The position numbers and the translations under genes are program-made. From Chloroflexota bacterium (GTDB lineage: Bacteria > Chloroflexota > UBA6077 > FW602-bin22 > JACPRP01): a stretch of DNA of 64,000 nt. Shown here one piece after another: positions 1-8,233 of the stretch. The stretch is from positions 1 to 64,000 of the forward strand of contig JAMCWX010000011.1 in the NCBI GenBank assembly GCA_023480885.1, given 5' to 3'. Numbering within the stretch: the first letter of the stretch is position 1; every line of letters begins with the position of its first letter. Under the pieces are notes generated by a model that was not told where the DNA came from, did no database searches, and saw only the letters and a program-made list of their open reading frames with translations.

Positions 1-143
1 TGGCGTTGTCAACCAGTTGTTAAGGGAAAAACTGGACAAACAGTAGATTCTTCGGTAAAGTAGAACTGTTAAGTCGGGGACAGGTCTGCGCTGCGTTCCA
101 GGAAGTGCGTTCAAACGAGCCTCAACTATTCATTTGGGTGCTT

Positions 144-255
144 GGGCGCGATAAATCGCGCGCCTACACGTAGGGGCGCAATGGTTTCGGGCAACATTGG
201 ATACATTGCCCCAGGAACCGCGCCCATACACGTGGGGGCGCAATTCATTGCGCCC
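144..255. repeat. Cluster of short palindromic GGGCGCAA-type repeats
   Basis: The first 341 bases hold no convincing gene. Three short hairpins lie in a row: GGCGCGAT/ATCGCGC at about 144-163, GGGCAA/TTGCCC at 189-211, and GGGCGCAA-TTCA-TTGCGCCC at 236-255. A GCGCC(C)..ACACGT.GGGGCGCAA unit occurs twice in direct orientation (about 159-181 and 220-243). These look like dispersed intergenic repeats; no function is evident. Confidence 0.6.
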
Positions 256-341
256 GGCCGTGGAGCAAATGCCCGACTTGAGCGTTAGCATTCAGTTGAA
301 CGCCACAACCCGAGGCTAATCAACCCTGTCGGGAGGACCAG

Positions 342-1553
342 GTGGAAGGTATCTTCAAAGATATAGTCAAACTGCTGTCGGACAATGAAGACATCGCCGT
401 GGCGACGGTAGTGCGGACGCGTGGCTCTACGCCTCGCGAGATCGGGGCGAAGATGCTCATCCGCCCCTCAGGCGCAATCATCGGGACCGTTGGCGGTGGC
501 TGTGGCGAAGCTGAGGTGTGGCGCACGGCGCTGGAAGTGATACATACGCGCAAGCCGCAGACCGTCGACGTCGACTTGACGCAAGAAATCAGTCTGCAGT
601 CCGACGGGGTTTGTGGCGGCATTATGGAAGTGTTCGTCGAAGCCTGGTCGTCAGGCAGCGAAGAGCAGGCTGACGCCTTGTCGGAATTGCAGGTTCGCCT
701 GCCTGCGATCCAGCTAGCGGAGGCGATGGTCAAGTCGGCAGAGGAAAAGAGGCCAGCCGCCCTGGCGACGGCCATCGCCTGCAGGGACCCTCACCAGGCG
801 GTCGAGGTGGGCGCGAAAATGATCGTCTTCGACGATGGCACGAAGCTGGGCAGTTTCCGCCCGGACGAGCTGGAAAACGTCGTGCTCGACGCCGCGGCCA
901 GGGCTTTGCGAACGGGGGAGCCAGAAGTCGTGAAGCACTGGCTTGGCAACGCCAAGAACGGCGACGGTCGCAAGCTTGCGCTGGCCGACGTCGAGGTGTT
1001 CGTCGAGCCGTTCAAGCCACTCCCGACGCTGGTTATTGCCGGGGCTGGCCACATCGCCGTTCCGCTTGCCAGAATGGGCAAGCTCCTGGACTTCGACGTA
1101 GTGGTCGTGGACGACCGCGCGTCGTTCGCCAACGAGGAACGGTTCCCCGACGCGGACCGAATCCTGGTCTCCGACTTCGAGTCGGCCTTTGGGAAAATCA
1201 AGATCACGTCGGACTCGTACGTGGTCCTGATCACGCGGGGCCATCAGCACGATGTGGTCTCGCTGAAGCAGGTGATCGATTCTGACGCAGCCTACATCGG
1301 CATGATCGGTAGTCGCCGGCGCGTCTGGGCAGTCTTCAAGCTTCTCCATGAAGAAGGGATGCCGCTGGAGAAACTATCGAAGGTGTATTCGCCGATTGGA
1401 GTCGATCTGGCAGCCGAGACGCCGGCTGAGATCGCGGTGAGCATCATCGCTGAGGTCGTTAAGGTCAGGCGCGGGGGGGAAGCCCCGTCCCTTTCCAAGA
1501 CCACGCGCGAAAGGTACTTCCGATTGCTTCGAGAGGGGAAGGAACTGGAGTAG
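342..1553 (+). CDS. xdhC: XdhC/CoxI family molybdoenzyme maturation protein
   Basis: 403 aa. XdhC-family proteins bind molybdenum cofactor and deliver it to xanthine dehydrogenase or CO dehydrogenase-type hydroxylases. The N-terminal XdhC/CoxI domain shows the glycine-rich GTVGGGCGEAEV motif near residue 50. The C-terminal Rossmann domain starts at about residue 225 with LVIAGAGHIAVPLA and carries IGMIGSRRR. The GTG start follows GGGAGGACCAG. No Mo-hydroxylase subunit is visible downstream; its structural partner may lie upstream of the window. It is not adjacent to the W/Mo-type AOR genes at 8.7-13.7 kb, which use a different cofactor-insertion route as far as is known. Family assignment is firm, the client enzyme unknown. 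Confidence 0.88.
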   Translation: MEGIFKDIVKLLSDNEDIAVATVVRTRGSTPREIGAKMLIRPSGAIIGTVGGGCGEAEVWRTALEVIHTRKPQTVDVDLTQEISLQSDGVCGGIMEVFVEAWSSGSEEQADALSELQVRLPAIQLAEAMVKSAEEKRPAALATAIACRDPHQAVEVGAKMIVFDDGTKLGSFRPDELENVVLDAAARALRTGEPEVVKHWLGNAKNGDGRKLALADVEVFVEPFKPLPTLVIAGAGHIAVPLARMGKLLDFDVVVVDDRASFANEERFPDADRILVSDFESAFGKIKITSDSYVVLITRGHQHDVVSLKQVIDSDAAYIGMIGSRRRVWAVFKLLHEEGMPLEKLSKVYSPIGVDLAAETPAEIAVSIIAEVVKVRRGGEAPSLSKTTRERYFRLLREGKELE

Positions 1554-1554
1554 T

Positions 1555-1779
1555 CTACTTCGCCGAAAACGTCAGCTTCGTCGCATCCAGGTCTGGATGT
1601 ATTTCCATTACCTTCCGCAGGGCCTCGCTGGGGGTCAGGGCGATGTCGCTGCCAATGAACTCCCAGTCGTCGGTCACAGGAAGCGAGCGGCCGGCCTGGA
1701 CCAACTCGAGCATTAAGTTCAGCTTCCTGCTAAAATAGAAACCCGGTTGGGTCCCTTCCTGGCGTATTGCTTCTACCAT
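1555..1779 (-). CDS. Small hypothetical protein, 74 aa
   Basis: I do not recognise this family. The ORF track gives 127 aa, but an internal ATG at 1779 is preceded by GGGGAGG six bases upstream and is the better start (MVEAIRQEG...). The product is soluble, with no signal or membrane segment, and has a mixed charged/hydrophobic C-terminal half (SEALRKVMEIHPDLDATKL). It converges on xdhC with one base between the stop codons and is divergent from the B12-binding gene at 1933. The longer ORF would run into that gene's promoter, which supports the short form. Confidence 0.5.
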   Translation of the reverse strand: MVEAIRQEGTQPGFYFSRKLNLMLELVQAGRSLPVTDDWEFIGSDIALTPSEALRKVMEIHPDLDATKLTFSAK

Positions 1780-1892
1780 TGTCTTGCCTCCCCGCGTATT
1801 CCTGGTTAACGCAGTTTCCGGATCCTGGTGCAAGATCGGTACCAGTGGCTGAATGACGTGCTGCCGACCGGGCTTCGACGGGAGGGAGATGT

Positions 1893-1898
1893 TATAAT
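1893..1898 (+). promoter_or_regulatory. -10 element of first corrinoid cassette
   Basis: TATAAT in the context GGGAGATGTTATAATTGATT, 34 bases before the B12-binding gene. The same GAGATGTTATAAT block precedes the paralogous cassette at 3851, so the promoter is shared by descent. No strong -35 is visible (GGGCTT at a 17-base spacing is weak). Confidence 0.6.
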
Positions 1899-1932
1899 TG
1901 ATTATGGCTTTGCGTAATGGGAGACCTGTTTG

Positions 1933-2634
1933 ATGCACGCTCGTGAGCGGCCGAGCGATAGTAGCAGAGTGAACGCCCAGTTGCAGCGATTGCGCGGCCG
2001 GTTTGTCGCTCTGCTGCGCGAGTCCAACAGGCGAGGCGCACAGCGTCTGCTAAGAGACGCGGAAGACGCCGGACTCAACCCAAGACAGCTTCTTCTGGAA
2101 GTAGTGGTCGCTGCCTTTGAGGAAATCAGCCTGACGTGGGTGGAGGCTGAGATCAGCCTCTCTCAGATTTACGTAGCTGGCCGCATAGCCGAGGACAGCG
2201 TGGACGTGCTTCTCCCCGCCTCCTATGATGAGCGACCCTACGTCGGCAAAGTGGTCATTGGAACGGCGCAAGGAGACTATCATGGTTTGGGGCGGCGAAT
2301 CGTGGCCGCCTTTCTTCGCGGAGCTGTCTTCGAGGTAATCGATCAGGGCCTGAGCGTTTCGCCTGAAGCGCTGGTGGACTCAGCTTTGAAAGAGAAGGCC
2401 GACATCATCGCCGTATCTGCCTTGATGGCCGATACAGCGCTCGCGGTCAAGAAGGTGCGAGAGGAAATGAAAAGGCGAGGAGCCGAGGGCATCAGTCTCC
2501 TCGTGGGTGGAGCACCCTTCCGCTTCAATCCCAGGCTCGTGGCTCTGGTCGGGGCGGACGCCACCGGCGCCAACGCTTACGAAGCCATCGCCGCGGCGAA
2601 GCAGCTTATGGAGGGGAAACGTGGCGGCCAGTAA
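1933..2634 (+). CDS. Cobalamin-binding corrinoid protein (MtaC/MtbC-like), copy 1
   Basis: 233 aa. Methyltransferase-type corrinoid proteins carry a methyl group on cob(I)alamin between two methyltransferases. The N-terminal helical cap (about residues 1-95, [15 protein letters not shown]) is followed by the Rossmann-like B12 domain. The lower-ligand motif is GDYHGLG with His117, followed by SVSPEALVDSA, SALM and LLVGGAPF, the usual base-on pattern. ATG 1933 is preferred over the TTG at 1930; GGGAG lies upstream. The stop overlaps the next gene by 14 bases, implying translational coupling to the UroD-fold protein. It closely resembles the copy at 3890. The substrate is unknown; a sensory rather than catabolic role is possible. 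Confidence 0.85.
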   Translation: MHARERPSDSSRVNAQLQRLRGRFVALLRESNRRGAQRLLRDAEDAGLNPRQLLLEVVVAAFEEISLTWVEAEISLSQIYVAGRIAEDSVDVLLPASYDERPYVGKVVIGTAQGDYHGLGRRIVAAFLRGAVFEVIDQGLSVSPEALVDSALKEKADIIAVSALMADTALAVKKVREEMKRRGAEGISLLVGGAPFRFNPRLVALVGADATGANAYEAIAAAKQLMEGKRGGQ

Positions 2635-3670
2635 GAAAGAGATGACGTCTCTGGAGCGCGTTTCCACGGCGTTGCGGCCGGGGATTCCAGACGCGGTGCC
2701 GGTGTTCCTCGAGTCCTCCACCCTTGGGGCACGTGAAGTCGGGCTGTCGTTGCCTGAGTATTATCGGCGGGCAGAAAACGTGGCCGAGGGCCAGCTTCGC
2801 TTCGCCGAGCGTTTTGGCAGCGATAGCGTTTCGTCGTTCTTCTACGCCGGCCGGGACGCAGAGGCTTTCGGCGCGGAGGTCATCTTTCGTGAGAGCGGTC
2901 CCCCTAATATGGGGACTCCTATCATAAGCGATCTGGCGGCGATCGATAGTCTGGAGGCGCCAGACCCGGCGAGGGCCACTCCTTTGCAGGAGGTGCTGCG
3001 GTGCACCAGGATACTTGCCGACAGGTCCCGGGGACGCTGGCCTGTGGTTGGCCAGATAATCGGGCCACTATCGCTTCCCATTTTGCTAATGGGACTGGGC
3101 CCGTGGATGGAACTGGTGCTCTTCGGCGATAGGGCTCGCCGGAACAGGCTCATCCGAGTCACCAGCAAGTTCTGCGTCGCGTGGGCTAACGCTTTGCTGG
3201 CCGCGGGAGTCGACATCATCGCCTTAGATGAGCCGATGGCTTCTTCTGCCATGCTCACACGGGAGCAGGCCGTCAGGCTCGTGCTCCCGATCGTGCAGCG
3301 GGTGGTGAGGCGTATCCAAGGCCAGGTGATCTACTGGAGCATCGGCCCCATTCAGCAGGTTGCCGATCTTATACCTGACACTGGCGTGCGGGCATTGTCG
3401 ACAGATCCTAAGGACGATCTGAGGGGGGTCAAGCGTCTCGTCAGTGGTCGTATTGCGGTGATTGGCGGGCTGAACGATCTGGCAATGCTGACCTGGACGC
3501 GTGCTGAGGCAGAGGCTGCCGTCAGAGAGGCCATCGGTTCCGCCGCAAGTGGCGGAGGCTTCATCTTGAGCAACCAGAATGACATACCCTTTTCAGTCGA
3601 GGATGAGATGCTTCTGGCCGTGGCGGAGGCGGCCAGGAAGTGGGGACAGTATCGCAACGATGCACCTTGA
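2621..3670 (+). CDS. UroD-fold / methylcobamide methyltransferase-like protein
   Basis: 349 aa from a GTG preceded by GGAGGGG; the ORF-track start at 2507 lies inside the B12 gene in another frame. The fold is that of uroporphyrinogen decarboxylase / MtaA-MtbA methyltransferases: N-terminal TSLERVSTALRPGIPDAVPV, ALDEPMA in the middle, STDPKDDL near 255. In MtaA/MtbA the zinc that activates the thiol acceptor is held by an HxC pair and a distant Cys. Here the corresponding stretch reads YWSIGP (residues 238-243) and the C-terminal one FILSNQND (314-321), so all three ligands appear absent. It is coupled to the corrinoid protein and probably acts on it. Not HemE: the usual RQAGRY motif is missing. 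Confidence 0.75.
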   Translation: MAASKKEMTSLERVSTALRPGIPDAVPVFLESSTLGAREVGLSLPEYYRRAENVAEGQLRFAERFGSDSVSSFFYAGRDAEAFGAEVIFRESGPPNMGTPIISDLAAIDSLEAPDPARATPLQEVLRCTRILADRSRGRWPVVGQIIGPLSLPILLMGLGPWMELVLFGDRARRNRLIRVTSKFCVAWANALLAAGVDIIALDEPMASSAMLTREQAVRLVLPIVQRVVRRIQGQVIYWSIGPIQQVADLIPDTGVRALSTDPKDDLRGVKRLVSGRIAVIGGLNDLAMLTWTRAEAEAAVREAIGSAASGGGFILSNQNDIPFSVEDEMLLAVAEAARKWGQYRNDAP

Positions 3671-3828
3671 TAAACTCACACGCTGCTAGCTGGTCGACCC
3701 GGAGAGCGTTTCGAGTTGGGGACATCTCGCGGCGGTCTGCGCCGGGGAACGGCGAGTTGGTCGCGCATAATGGATTATCTGGCGTCGCGGCGATGTCCCA
3801 ACCCTGTAACGCTCCCCGACCCGAAGTT

Positions 3829-3856
3829 TTGGCGTCGAAACGCGAGATGTTATAAT
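3829..3856 (+). promoter_or_regulatory. Sigma-70-type promoter of second corrinoid cassette
   Basis: TTGGCG at 3829-3834, a 16-base spacer, then TATAAT at 3851-3856, 34 bases before the ATG of the second B12-binding gene. The -10 region and its upstream flank match the first cassette (GAGATGTTATAAT). The 3671-3828 stretch upstream holds nothing else I can identify. Confidence 0.65.
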
Positions 3857-3889
3857 AGATTGTAGACATAACAGTGGGAGTCGCGGGCC

Positions 3890-4594
3890 ATGCAAGCCAG
3901 ACAGAGGGCGATCGATCGCAGCAAACGTGATGAGGAAATCGGGGGGCTGCGTAAGCAGTTTGCTTCGATGCTGCGTGAATCCGACCGGCGCGGCGCCCAG
4001 CGTTTGCTGAAGCGTGCGGTGGCTGACGGGTACAGCCCGACGCAACTTCTCGTCGAGGTAGTGGGTCCGGCCATCGAAGACCTGGGCGAGATGTGGATAG
4101 GGCACGTGATGAGCCTTCCACAGATATACGTAGCTGGCCTCATAGCCGAGGATAGCGTAGACCTGCTATTCCCGGCATCTCATCAGGCAGTATCCCTATC
4201 GATCGGCAAAGTGATCATTGCCACGGCACAGGGAGACCACCACGGGCTGGGGCGGAAGATCGTCGCCGCCTTCCTCCGAGGTGCAGGCTTTGAGGTCCAC
4301 GATCTAGGCTTGAGCGTTTCCCCCAGGGTGCTGGTAGATACGGCGCTGCAAGAGAAGGCAGATTTAATCGCCGTGTCTGCGTTGATTACCGAACCTGCCC
4401 TCAACATCCGAAAAGTGCGAGAGGAAATGACGAAGCGAGGGGCGAGCGACATTCGTCTCTTGGTGGGTGGAGTGGTCTTTCGCACCGATCCCAAGCTCTG
4501 GACGCTGGCTGGCGCCGATGCGATGGCTCCCAACGCTTACGAGGCCATTGCCGTCGCGAAGCGCCTCTTGGAGGAGAAAAGTGGCCACAAATAA
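3890..4594 (+). CDS. Cobalamin-binding corrinoid protein, copy 2
   Basis: 234 aa paralogue of the 1933 gene, similar over its whole length (roughly 60% identical by eye). The cap domain carries [11 protein letters not shown]; the cobalamin lower-ligand motif is GDHHGLG with His118, followed by [15 protein letters not shown] and LLVGGVVF. It is overlapped by the histidine kinase gene in exactly the same way as copy 1 overlaps the UroD-fold gene. The pairing suggests that this corrinoid protein reports to the kinase, for example through its methylation, redox or light state; that is inference. It could alternatively still be an enzymatic carrier used by the upstream methyltransferase. Confidence 0.85.
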   Translation: MQARQRAIDRSKRDEEIGGLRKQFASMLRESDRRGAQRLLKRAVADGYSPTQLLVEVVGPAIEDLGEMWIGHVMSLPQIYVAGLIAEDSVDLLFPASHQAVSLSIGKVIIATAQGDHHGLGRKIVAAFLRGAGFEVHDLGLSVSPRVLVDTALQEKADLIAVSALITEPALNIRKVREEMTKRGASDIRLLVGGVVFRTDPKLWTLAGADAMAPNAYEAIAVAKRLLEEKSGHK

Positions 4595-5840
4595 GAAAAA
4601 AAGAGAAGACCTCCTTGAAGCGCCACTCCATCGGATTCGCCATCTGGAGAGGCGGCTTGCCGAGGAGGTAGCGATCGCCGACGTTCAGCAACGCTTGCTA
4701 TCCTGCACGGATAGCGAGCAGGTTGCTGGGGTGCTGCTAGAAATCGCGCCTGAGCTAAGCTCCGCCGAACGATGTCGCCTGGTGGTGCGTCGCGACGAAA
4801 CTGGCTGGCGCTGCTGGGATGAGACCGTTGGGCAGCCAATGCAGGAATACGAGCTAGGGTTGGACGCAGCGTTTCCAGAAGCCGTGGTGGCTGGAAAGGG
4901 ACCAATGCTTATTCCCGACCTGGGGGTGTCTCGCGCCCCCAAGGTGGAGTTTGCCGGTCGGCTCAAAGTGCGCTCGTATATGGCGTTGCCGCTCGTGGTG
5001 GCGCGGCGGCCGGTTGGCCTGTTCGAGGCGGCCAACTTCGTGCATCCTGAAGGGCTCGACGAATACGCCGAAGTTCTCTCCGACATCCTGACCGCCGCCG
5101 CGTCGGCAATCGAGGTTGCACGTCTGTACGAGGAAGTGCGTCAGCGCGCCGAAGAGCTAAGCAGCTTGCTGCAGCATCTCGAAGACTACGTCCACATGGT
5201 CTCCCACGATTTGCGTGCGCCGCTGAGCATCATCTTGGGTCAGGCTCAGCTTGCCCAGCGCGCTTTGCAGAACGGTCGCCAGGAGCGAGTGGCGCAGAGC
5301 CTAGAAGCAGTAGAGACCAGCGCTCGTCGCATGAATGCTATGATCGAGGAGCTGGTGGATATGGCTCGCCTGGAGGCGGGTATTGCCAGGCTGCGGCTTC
5401 AGCCCGTGGACTTGCTGCGCTTCCTGGAGGACCTGAAGGAGAGAATGACTGGCGTTTGGGACGTCAGCCGGATTGGCGTCGTAGCGCCGCACGAGCCATT
5501 GCCGCTCGTGTCCGCGGACCCTGACCGTTTGGATAGAATCCTTACTAATCTGCTGACGAATGCCTTGAAGTATTCCCGGGGAAAGGTTACTATGCAGATG
5601 GAGCGGCAACAGGGTGAAGTGGTAATATCTGTGATCGATCGCGGCCACGGAATCGCTCCTGAGGATGCGCCGCACATCTTCGATCGCTTCTACCGGGGAA
5701 AGGCCGAGCCCCGCGAACAGGGCCTGGGCCTTGGCCTGTACATCACCAAGATGTTCGTGGAACTGCACGGCGGGCGCATCTGGGTCGAGAGCGAGCTAGG
5801 AAAGGGAAGCAAGTTCTCGTTTACGTTGCCAGTGGGCTAA
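4581..5840 (+). CDS. GAF-domain sensor histidine kinase
   Basis: 419 aa from GTG (RBS GGAGGAG), overlapping the B12 gene by 14 bases. Domain order: short N-terminal coiled segment, GAF domain (about 40-185), helical linker, HisKA with H-box [11 protein letters not shown] (phospho-acceptor His209), N-box [11 protein letters not shown]1 [10 protein letters not shown], and G2 [12 protein letters not shown] in the HATPase domain. There are no membrane segments, so it is cytoplasmic. No response regulator is encoded nearby. Its first codons ([10 protein letters not shown]) resemble those of the UroD-fold gene (VAASKKEMTS), showing that the duplicated cassette includes the start of the downstream gene. 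The signal is probably sensed by the GAF domain and/or the coupled corrinoid protein. Confidence 0.9.
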   Translation: MATNKKKREDLLEAPLHRIRHLERRLAEEVAIADVQQRLLSCTDSEQVAGVLLEIAPELSSAERCRLVVRRDETGWRCWDETVGQPMQEYELGLDAAFPEAVVAGKGPMLIPDLGVSRAPKVEFAGRLKVRSYMALPLVVARRPVGLFEAANFVHPEGLDEYAEVLSDILTAAASAIEVARLYEEVRQRAEELSSLLQHLEDYVHMVSHDLRAPLSIILGQAQLAQRALQNGRQERVAQSLEAVETSARRMNAMIEELVDMARLEAGIARLRLQPVDLLRFLEDLKERMTGVWDVSRIGVVAPHEPLPLVSADPDRLDRILTNLLTNALKYSRGKVTMQMERQQGEVVISVIDRGHGIAPEDAPHIFDRFYRGKAEPREQGLGLGLYITKMFVELHGGRIWVESELGKGSKFSFTLPVG

Positions 5841-6000
5841 GCAATTCCACTTCCCGATGACCCTGTCGCGGCGTCTCGCGGTATCGTCAAACTGCGGCGA
5901 CCTGTTCAGATTATCAAGGAAGATCTGCGTCGCGAAGAAGAGCAGTATCGGCGAGATGTGGGGTGATAAGCTACGTTTTCGACAGCTATGCGATCCTAAC

Positions 6001-6726
6001 TTATTTGGGTAATCGGACGGGAGCAGACCTTGTCTCAACTCTTCCGCGACTCACTCCGATCCGCGCATCTACTACCACGGCTCCCCTGGGATAGACGATT
6101 ATAGGGTTCAGGTCGAGCTCGGCGATGGCTGGATAGGATTCGGCCAGGGTGGATACCTTCAGCAGTATGTCCACAATGGCGTCGACGTCGGCCGCCGGGC
6201 CGCCACGAAAGCCCTCGAGCACCCCGTTCCCCTCGATCGAGCCAATCATCTCTCTCGCGTCGAGTTCCTCAATCGGAACCAGGCGGAACGACACGTCCTT
6301 CAACAATTCCGTGAAGATGCCGCCGAGGCCGAACATCAGAACTTTGCCGAACTGTGGGTTGGTAGTGAGGCCGGCGATCACCTCGACGCCCTTCGCCGCC
6401 ATCGGCTGCACGGTCGCGCGCGCCTCGGGATCGATTACCCTGGTCGCACCCTTGATGCGCTGGTATGCCTGGCGGACCGCGGAGGCGTCATTCAGGTCGA
6501 GATGGACGCCGCCTACGTCCGACTTGTGCACGATTTGCGGCGAGAGGGCCTTGAGGACCACGGGATAGCCAATTTCCTCGGCCAGCTTCACTGCCTCATC
6601 CGCCGTGTTCGCCACGCGACACGCCGTCGTCGATATACCTGATTGCGCAAGTATGCCCTTTGACTCTGGCTCCAGCAGAAAGCCGTCTTTAGCTCCAGCC
6701 AGGATTTGCTCGACGTTCACGTTCAT
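6001..6726 (-). CDS. ADP-forming acyl-CoA synthetase, beta (ATP-grasp) subunit
   Basis: 241 aa. ADP-forming acetate/acyl-CoA ligases turn acyl-CoA + ADP + Pi into acid + CoA + ATP, the energy-yielding last step of fermentations with 2-oxoacid oxidoreductases. The ATP-grasp_5 domain is recognisable from LLEPESKGILAQSGI at the N-terminus, GYPVVLKALSPQIVHKSDVGG, MFGLGGIFTELLKDVSFRL and LDLNPIIVYPRGAVVVDAR. The length fits a separate beta subunit. The start ATG overlaps the alpha-subunit stop as ATGA, so both are translated from one mRNA. It is the last gene of the AOR/POR cluster on this strand. Confidence 0.9.
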   Translation of the reverse strand: MNVNVEQILAGAKDGFLLEPESKGILAQSGISTTACRVANTADEAVKLAEEIGYPVVLKALSPQIVHKSDVGGVHLDLNDASAVRQAYQRIKGATRVIDPEARATVQPMAAKGVEVIAGLTTNPQFGKVLMFGLGGIFTELLKDVSFRLVPIEELDAREMIGSIEGNGVLEGFRGGPAADVDAIVDILLKVSTLAESYPAIAELDLNPIIVYPRGAVVVDARIGVSRGRVETRSAPVRLPK

Positions 6727-8117
6727 ACTCCTCTCTGGCGTGCTTTCGCGTAGCTGACAAGGCCTGCAGCCCCGTACGCCGCTTCCTCGGGCGTGATGTA
6801 GACAGGAATGCCGGCTGCGCGCAGAGGCTCCCTGTCCTCCTTCACGCCAGCTATGTCAGAGATATAGCAGGCGACGATGGGCTTGCCATGTTTCTGTTTG
6901 GCTCGGATCAGTTCCTGGCTTGGCCAGCGCCAGTTCTTGTGCAGGCAGTAGACGGCGACGAGGATGTCGATGGCGGGGTCCTCCAGCATCGCCTCGGTAA
7001 CCCGCCCGAAGGGCTCGGCGACAAAGCCCAGGCCAGCCACGTCCATGGGGTTCTTCAGAATGATAGGAGGGTTTTCGCCGATAACGTCCTCGACTTTCTG
7101 AATGGTTGCCTCTTGCAGTGGGGGGATGTTACAGCCGCGCTTTGCCAGCTCGTCCACGATGACGATGCTCGGGCCGGCCGTGTGCGTATGGATGCCCACG
7201 TTATCGCCCTTTGGCAGATCGGAGAGCGAAAGGGCCTTGCAGACGGCGACGAGTTCGCGCAGGCTGGATACCGGTAGGATGCCGAATTGTCTGAAGGCGT
7301 CCATGGCCAGCTTGTGCGGCGTGGCTATCGTGCCTGTATGCGTGAGGGCCGAGTACTGGGCAACCTCGGATTTCCCCACCTTGTAGACCACCACCGGCTT
7401 GTGCTTGACCGTCCGCCTCGCCACTTCCACGAAGCTGCGCGCATCCTCCGTGCCTTCCATGAACACGCCGATCACTTTCGTGTGGCTATCGTAGGCGAGG
7501 TATTGCAACAGGTCGGCGAATTCAAGGCCACCGCGGTTGCCGACGCCGATCCATTTGCTCAGTCCGAGACCCTCGTCCGCTGCCGTGTGCATCAAGGATA
7601 GTCCGACGCCGCCGCTCTGGCTGAGAACCGAGACGTCGCCCCTGGCTAGCTTGAGGGGATAGAATACCGAGCAAAGGTCGACGTGCGTGTTGATCATGCC
7701 CAGCGTGTTGGGACCGAGTATCTTGATGCCGTACCGCCGTGCCGCCTCGACCAGCCTGGCCTGCAGCTTCTCGCCCTCTTCGCCCATCTCCTTGTAGCCG
7801 CCGGCGATGGCGATGACGCCCTTCACGCCGAGACGGCCGCAGGTCTCCACGGCGTCCACCGAGGCGTACTGGTTGAGCGCGATGATGGCGAGGTCGATGG
7901 GCTTGCCAACGGCCTCCAGACTGGGATAGACCTTGAGGCCCAGAAGCTCGTTGAGCTTGGGATGAATGGGATAAATCTCGCCCTGGAATCCCGAGGTTAA
8001 GGGGCTATCCACAAGGTTGAAGCCGACCTTGTCGGCAGTGGCCGTGGCGCCAACCACGGCGATGCTCCTGGGGCTGAAGACCGCGTCGAGCTGCTTGAGA
8101 TCCGCCTCAGATAGCAT
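6723..8117 (-). CDS. ADP-forming acyl-CoA synthetase, alpha subunit
   Basis: 464 aa from the ATG at 8117 (GGGAGGAG eight bases upstream). The ORF track's 545-aa version adds an N-terminus read through a dispersed repeat and should be discarded. The CoA-binding domain (FSPRSIAVVGATATADKVG), the ligase domain (ILGPNTLGMIN, LSQSGGVGLS) and the third domain with ILKNPMDVAG are all present. Together with the beta subunit it would conserve energy from acyl-CoA made by the 2-oxoacid:ferredoxin oxidoreductase encoded upstream in the same orientation. Acyl specificity (acetyl, branched or aryl) cannot be read from the sequence; the neighbouring benzoate-CoA ligase-like gene hints at aryl acids. Confidence 0.9.
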   Translation of the reverse strand: MLSEADLKQLDAVFSPRSIAVVGATATADKVGFNLVDSPLTSGFQGEIYPIHPKLNELLGLKVYPSLEAVGKPIDLAIIALNQYASVDAVETCGRLGVKGVIAIAGGYKEMGEEGEKLQARLVEAARRYGIKILGPNTLGMINTHVDLCSVFYPLKLARGDVSVLSQSGGVGLSLMHTAADEGLGLSKWIGVGNRGGLEFADLLQYLAYDSHTKVIGVFMEGTEDARSFVEVARRTVKHKPVVVYKVGKSEVAQYSALTHTGTIATPHKLAMDAFRQFGILPVSSLRELVAVCKALSLSDLPKGDNVGIHTHTAGPSIVIVDELAKRGCNIPPLQEATIQKVEDVIGENPPIILKNPMDVAGLGFVAEPFGRVTEAMLEDPAIDILVAVYCLHKNWRWPSQELIRAKQKHGKPIVACYISDIAGVKEDREPLRAAGIPVYITPEEAAYGAAGLVSYAKARQRGV

Positions 8118-8147
8118 TAGCGCTCCTCCCAATTCCACGCCCAGTGT

Positions 8148-8222
8148 CAGAGAACACCACGGCTCCTCTATGAGATCCTTGGTGTTCTCTGAATTAAACT
8201 CTGTGCCCTCCGTGGTGAAATT
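8148..8222. repeat. Dispersed repeat with 12-bp hairpin (CACGGAGG family)
   Basis: Lies between the ACS alpha start and the ferredoxin stop. CAGAGAACACCA at 8148-8159 is the exact complement of TGGTGTTCTCTG at 8180-8191, followed by CTCTGTGCCCTCCGTGGTGAAA. On the minus strand it reads TTTCACCACGGAGGGCACAGAG, like the repeat at the end of the window (63785-63822). It could stabilise or attenuate the transcript between the two genes. Confidence 0.6.
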
Positions 8223-8233
8223 TCGATCTTCAT

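Noticed and set aside
144-255. CRISPR array from repeated GGGGCGCAA units
   Set aside because: Only two or three irregular units with internal hairpins, no uniform spacers, and no cas genes.
714-1349. 211-aa minus-strand ORF over xdhC
   Set aside because: Shadow of xdhC; not a known family.
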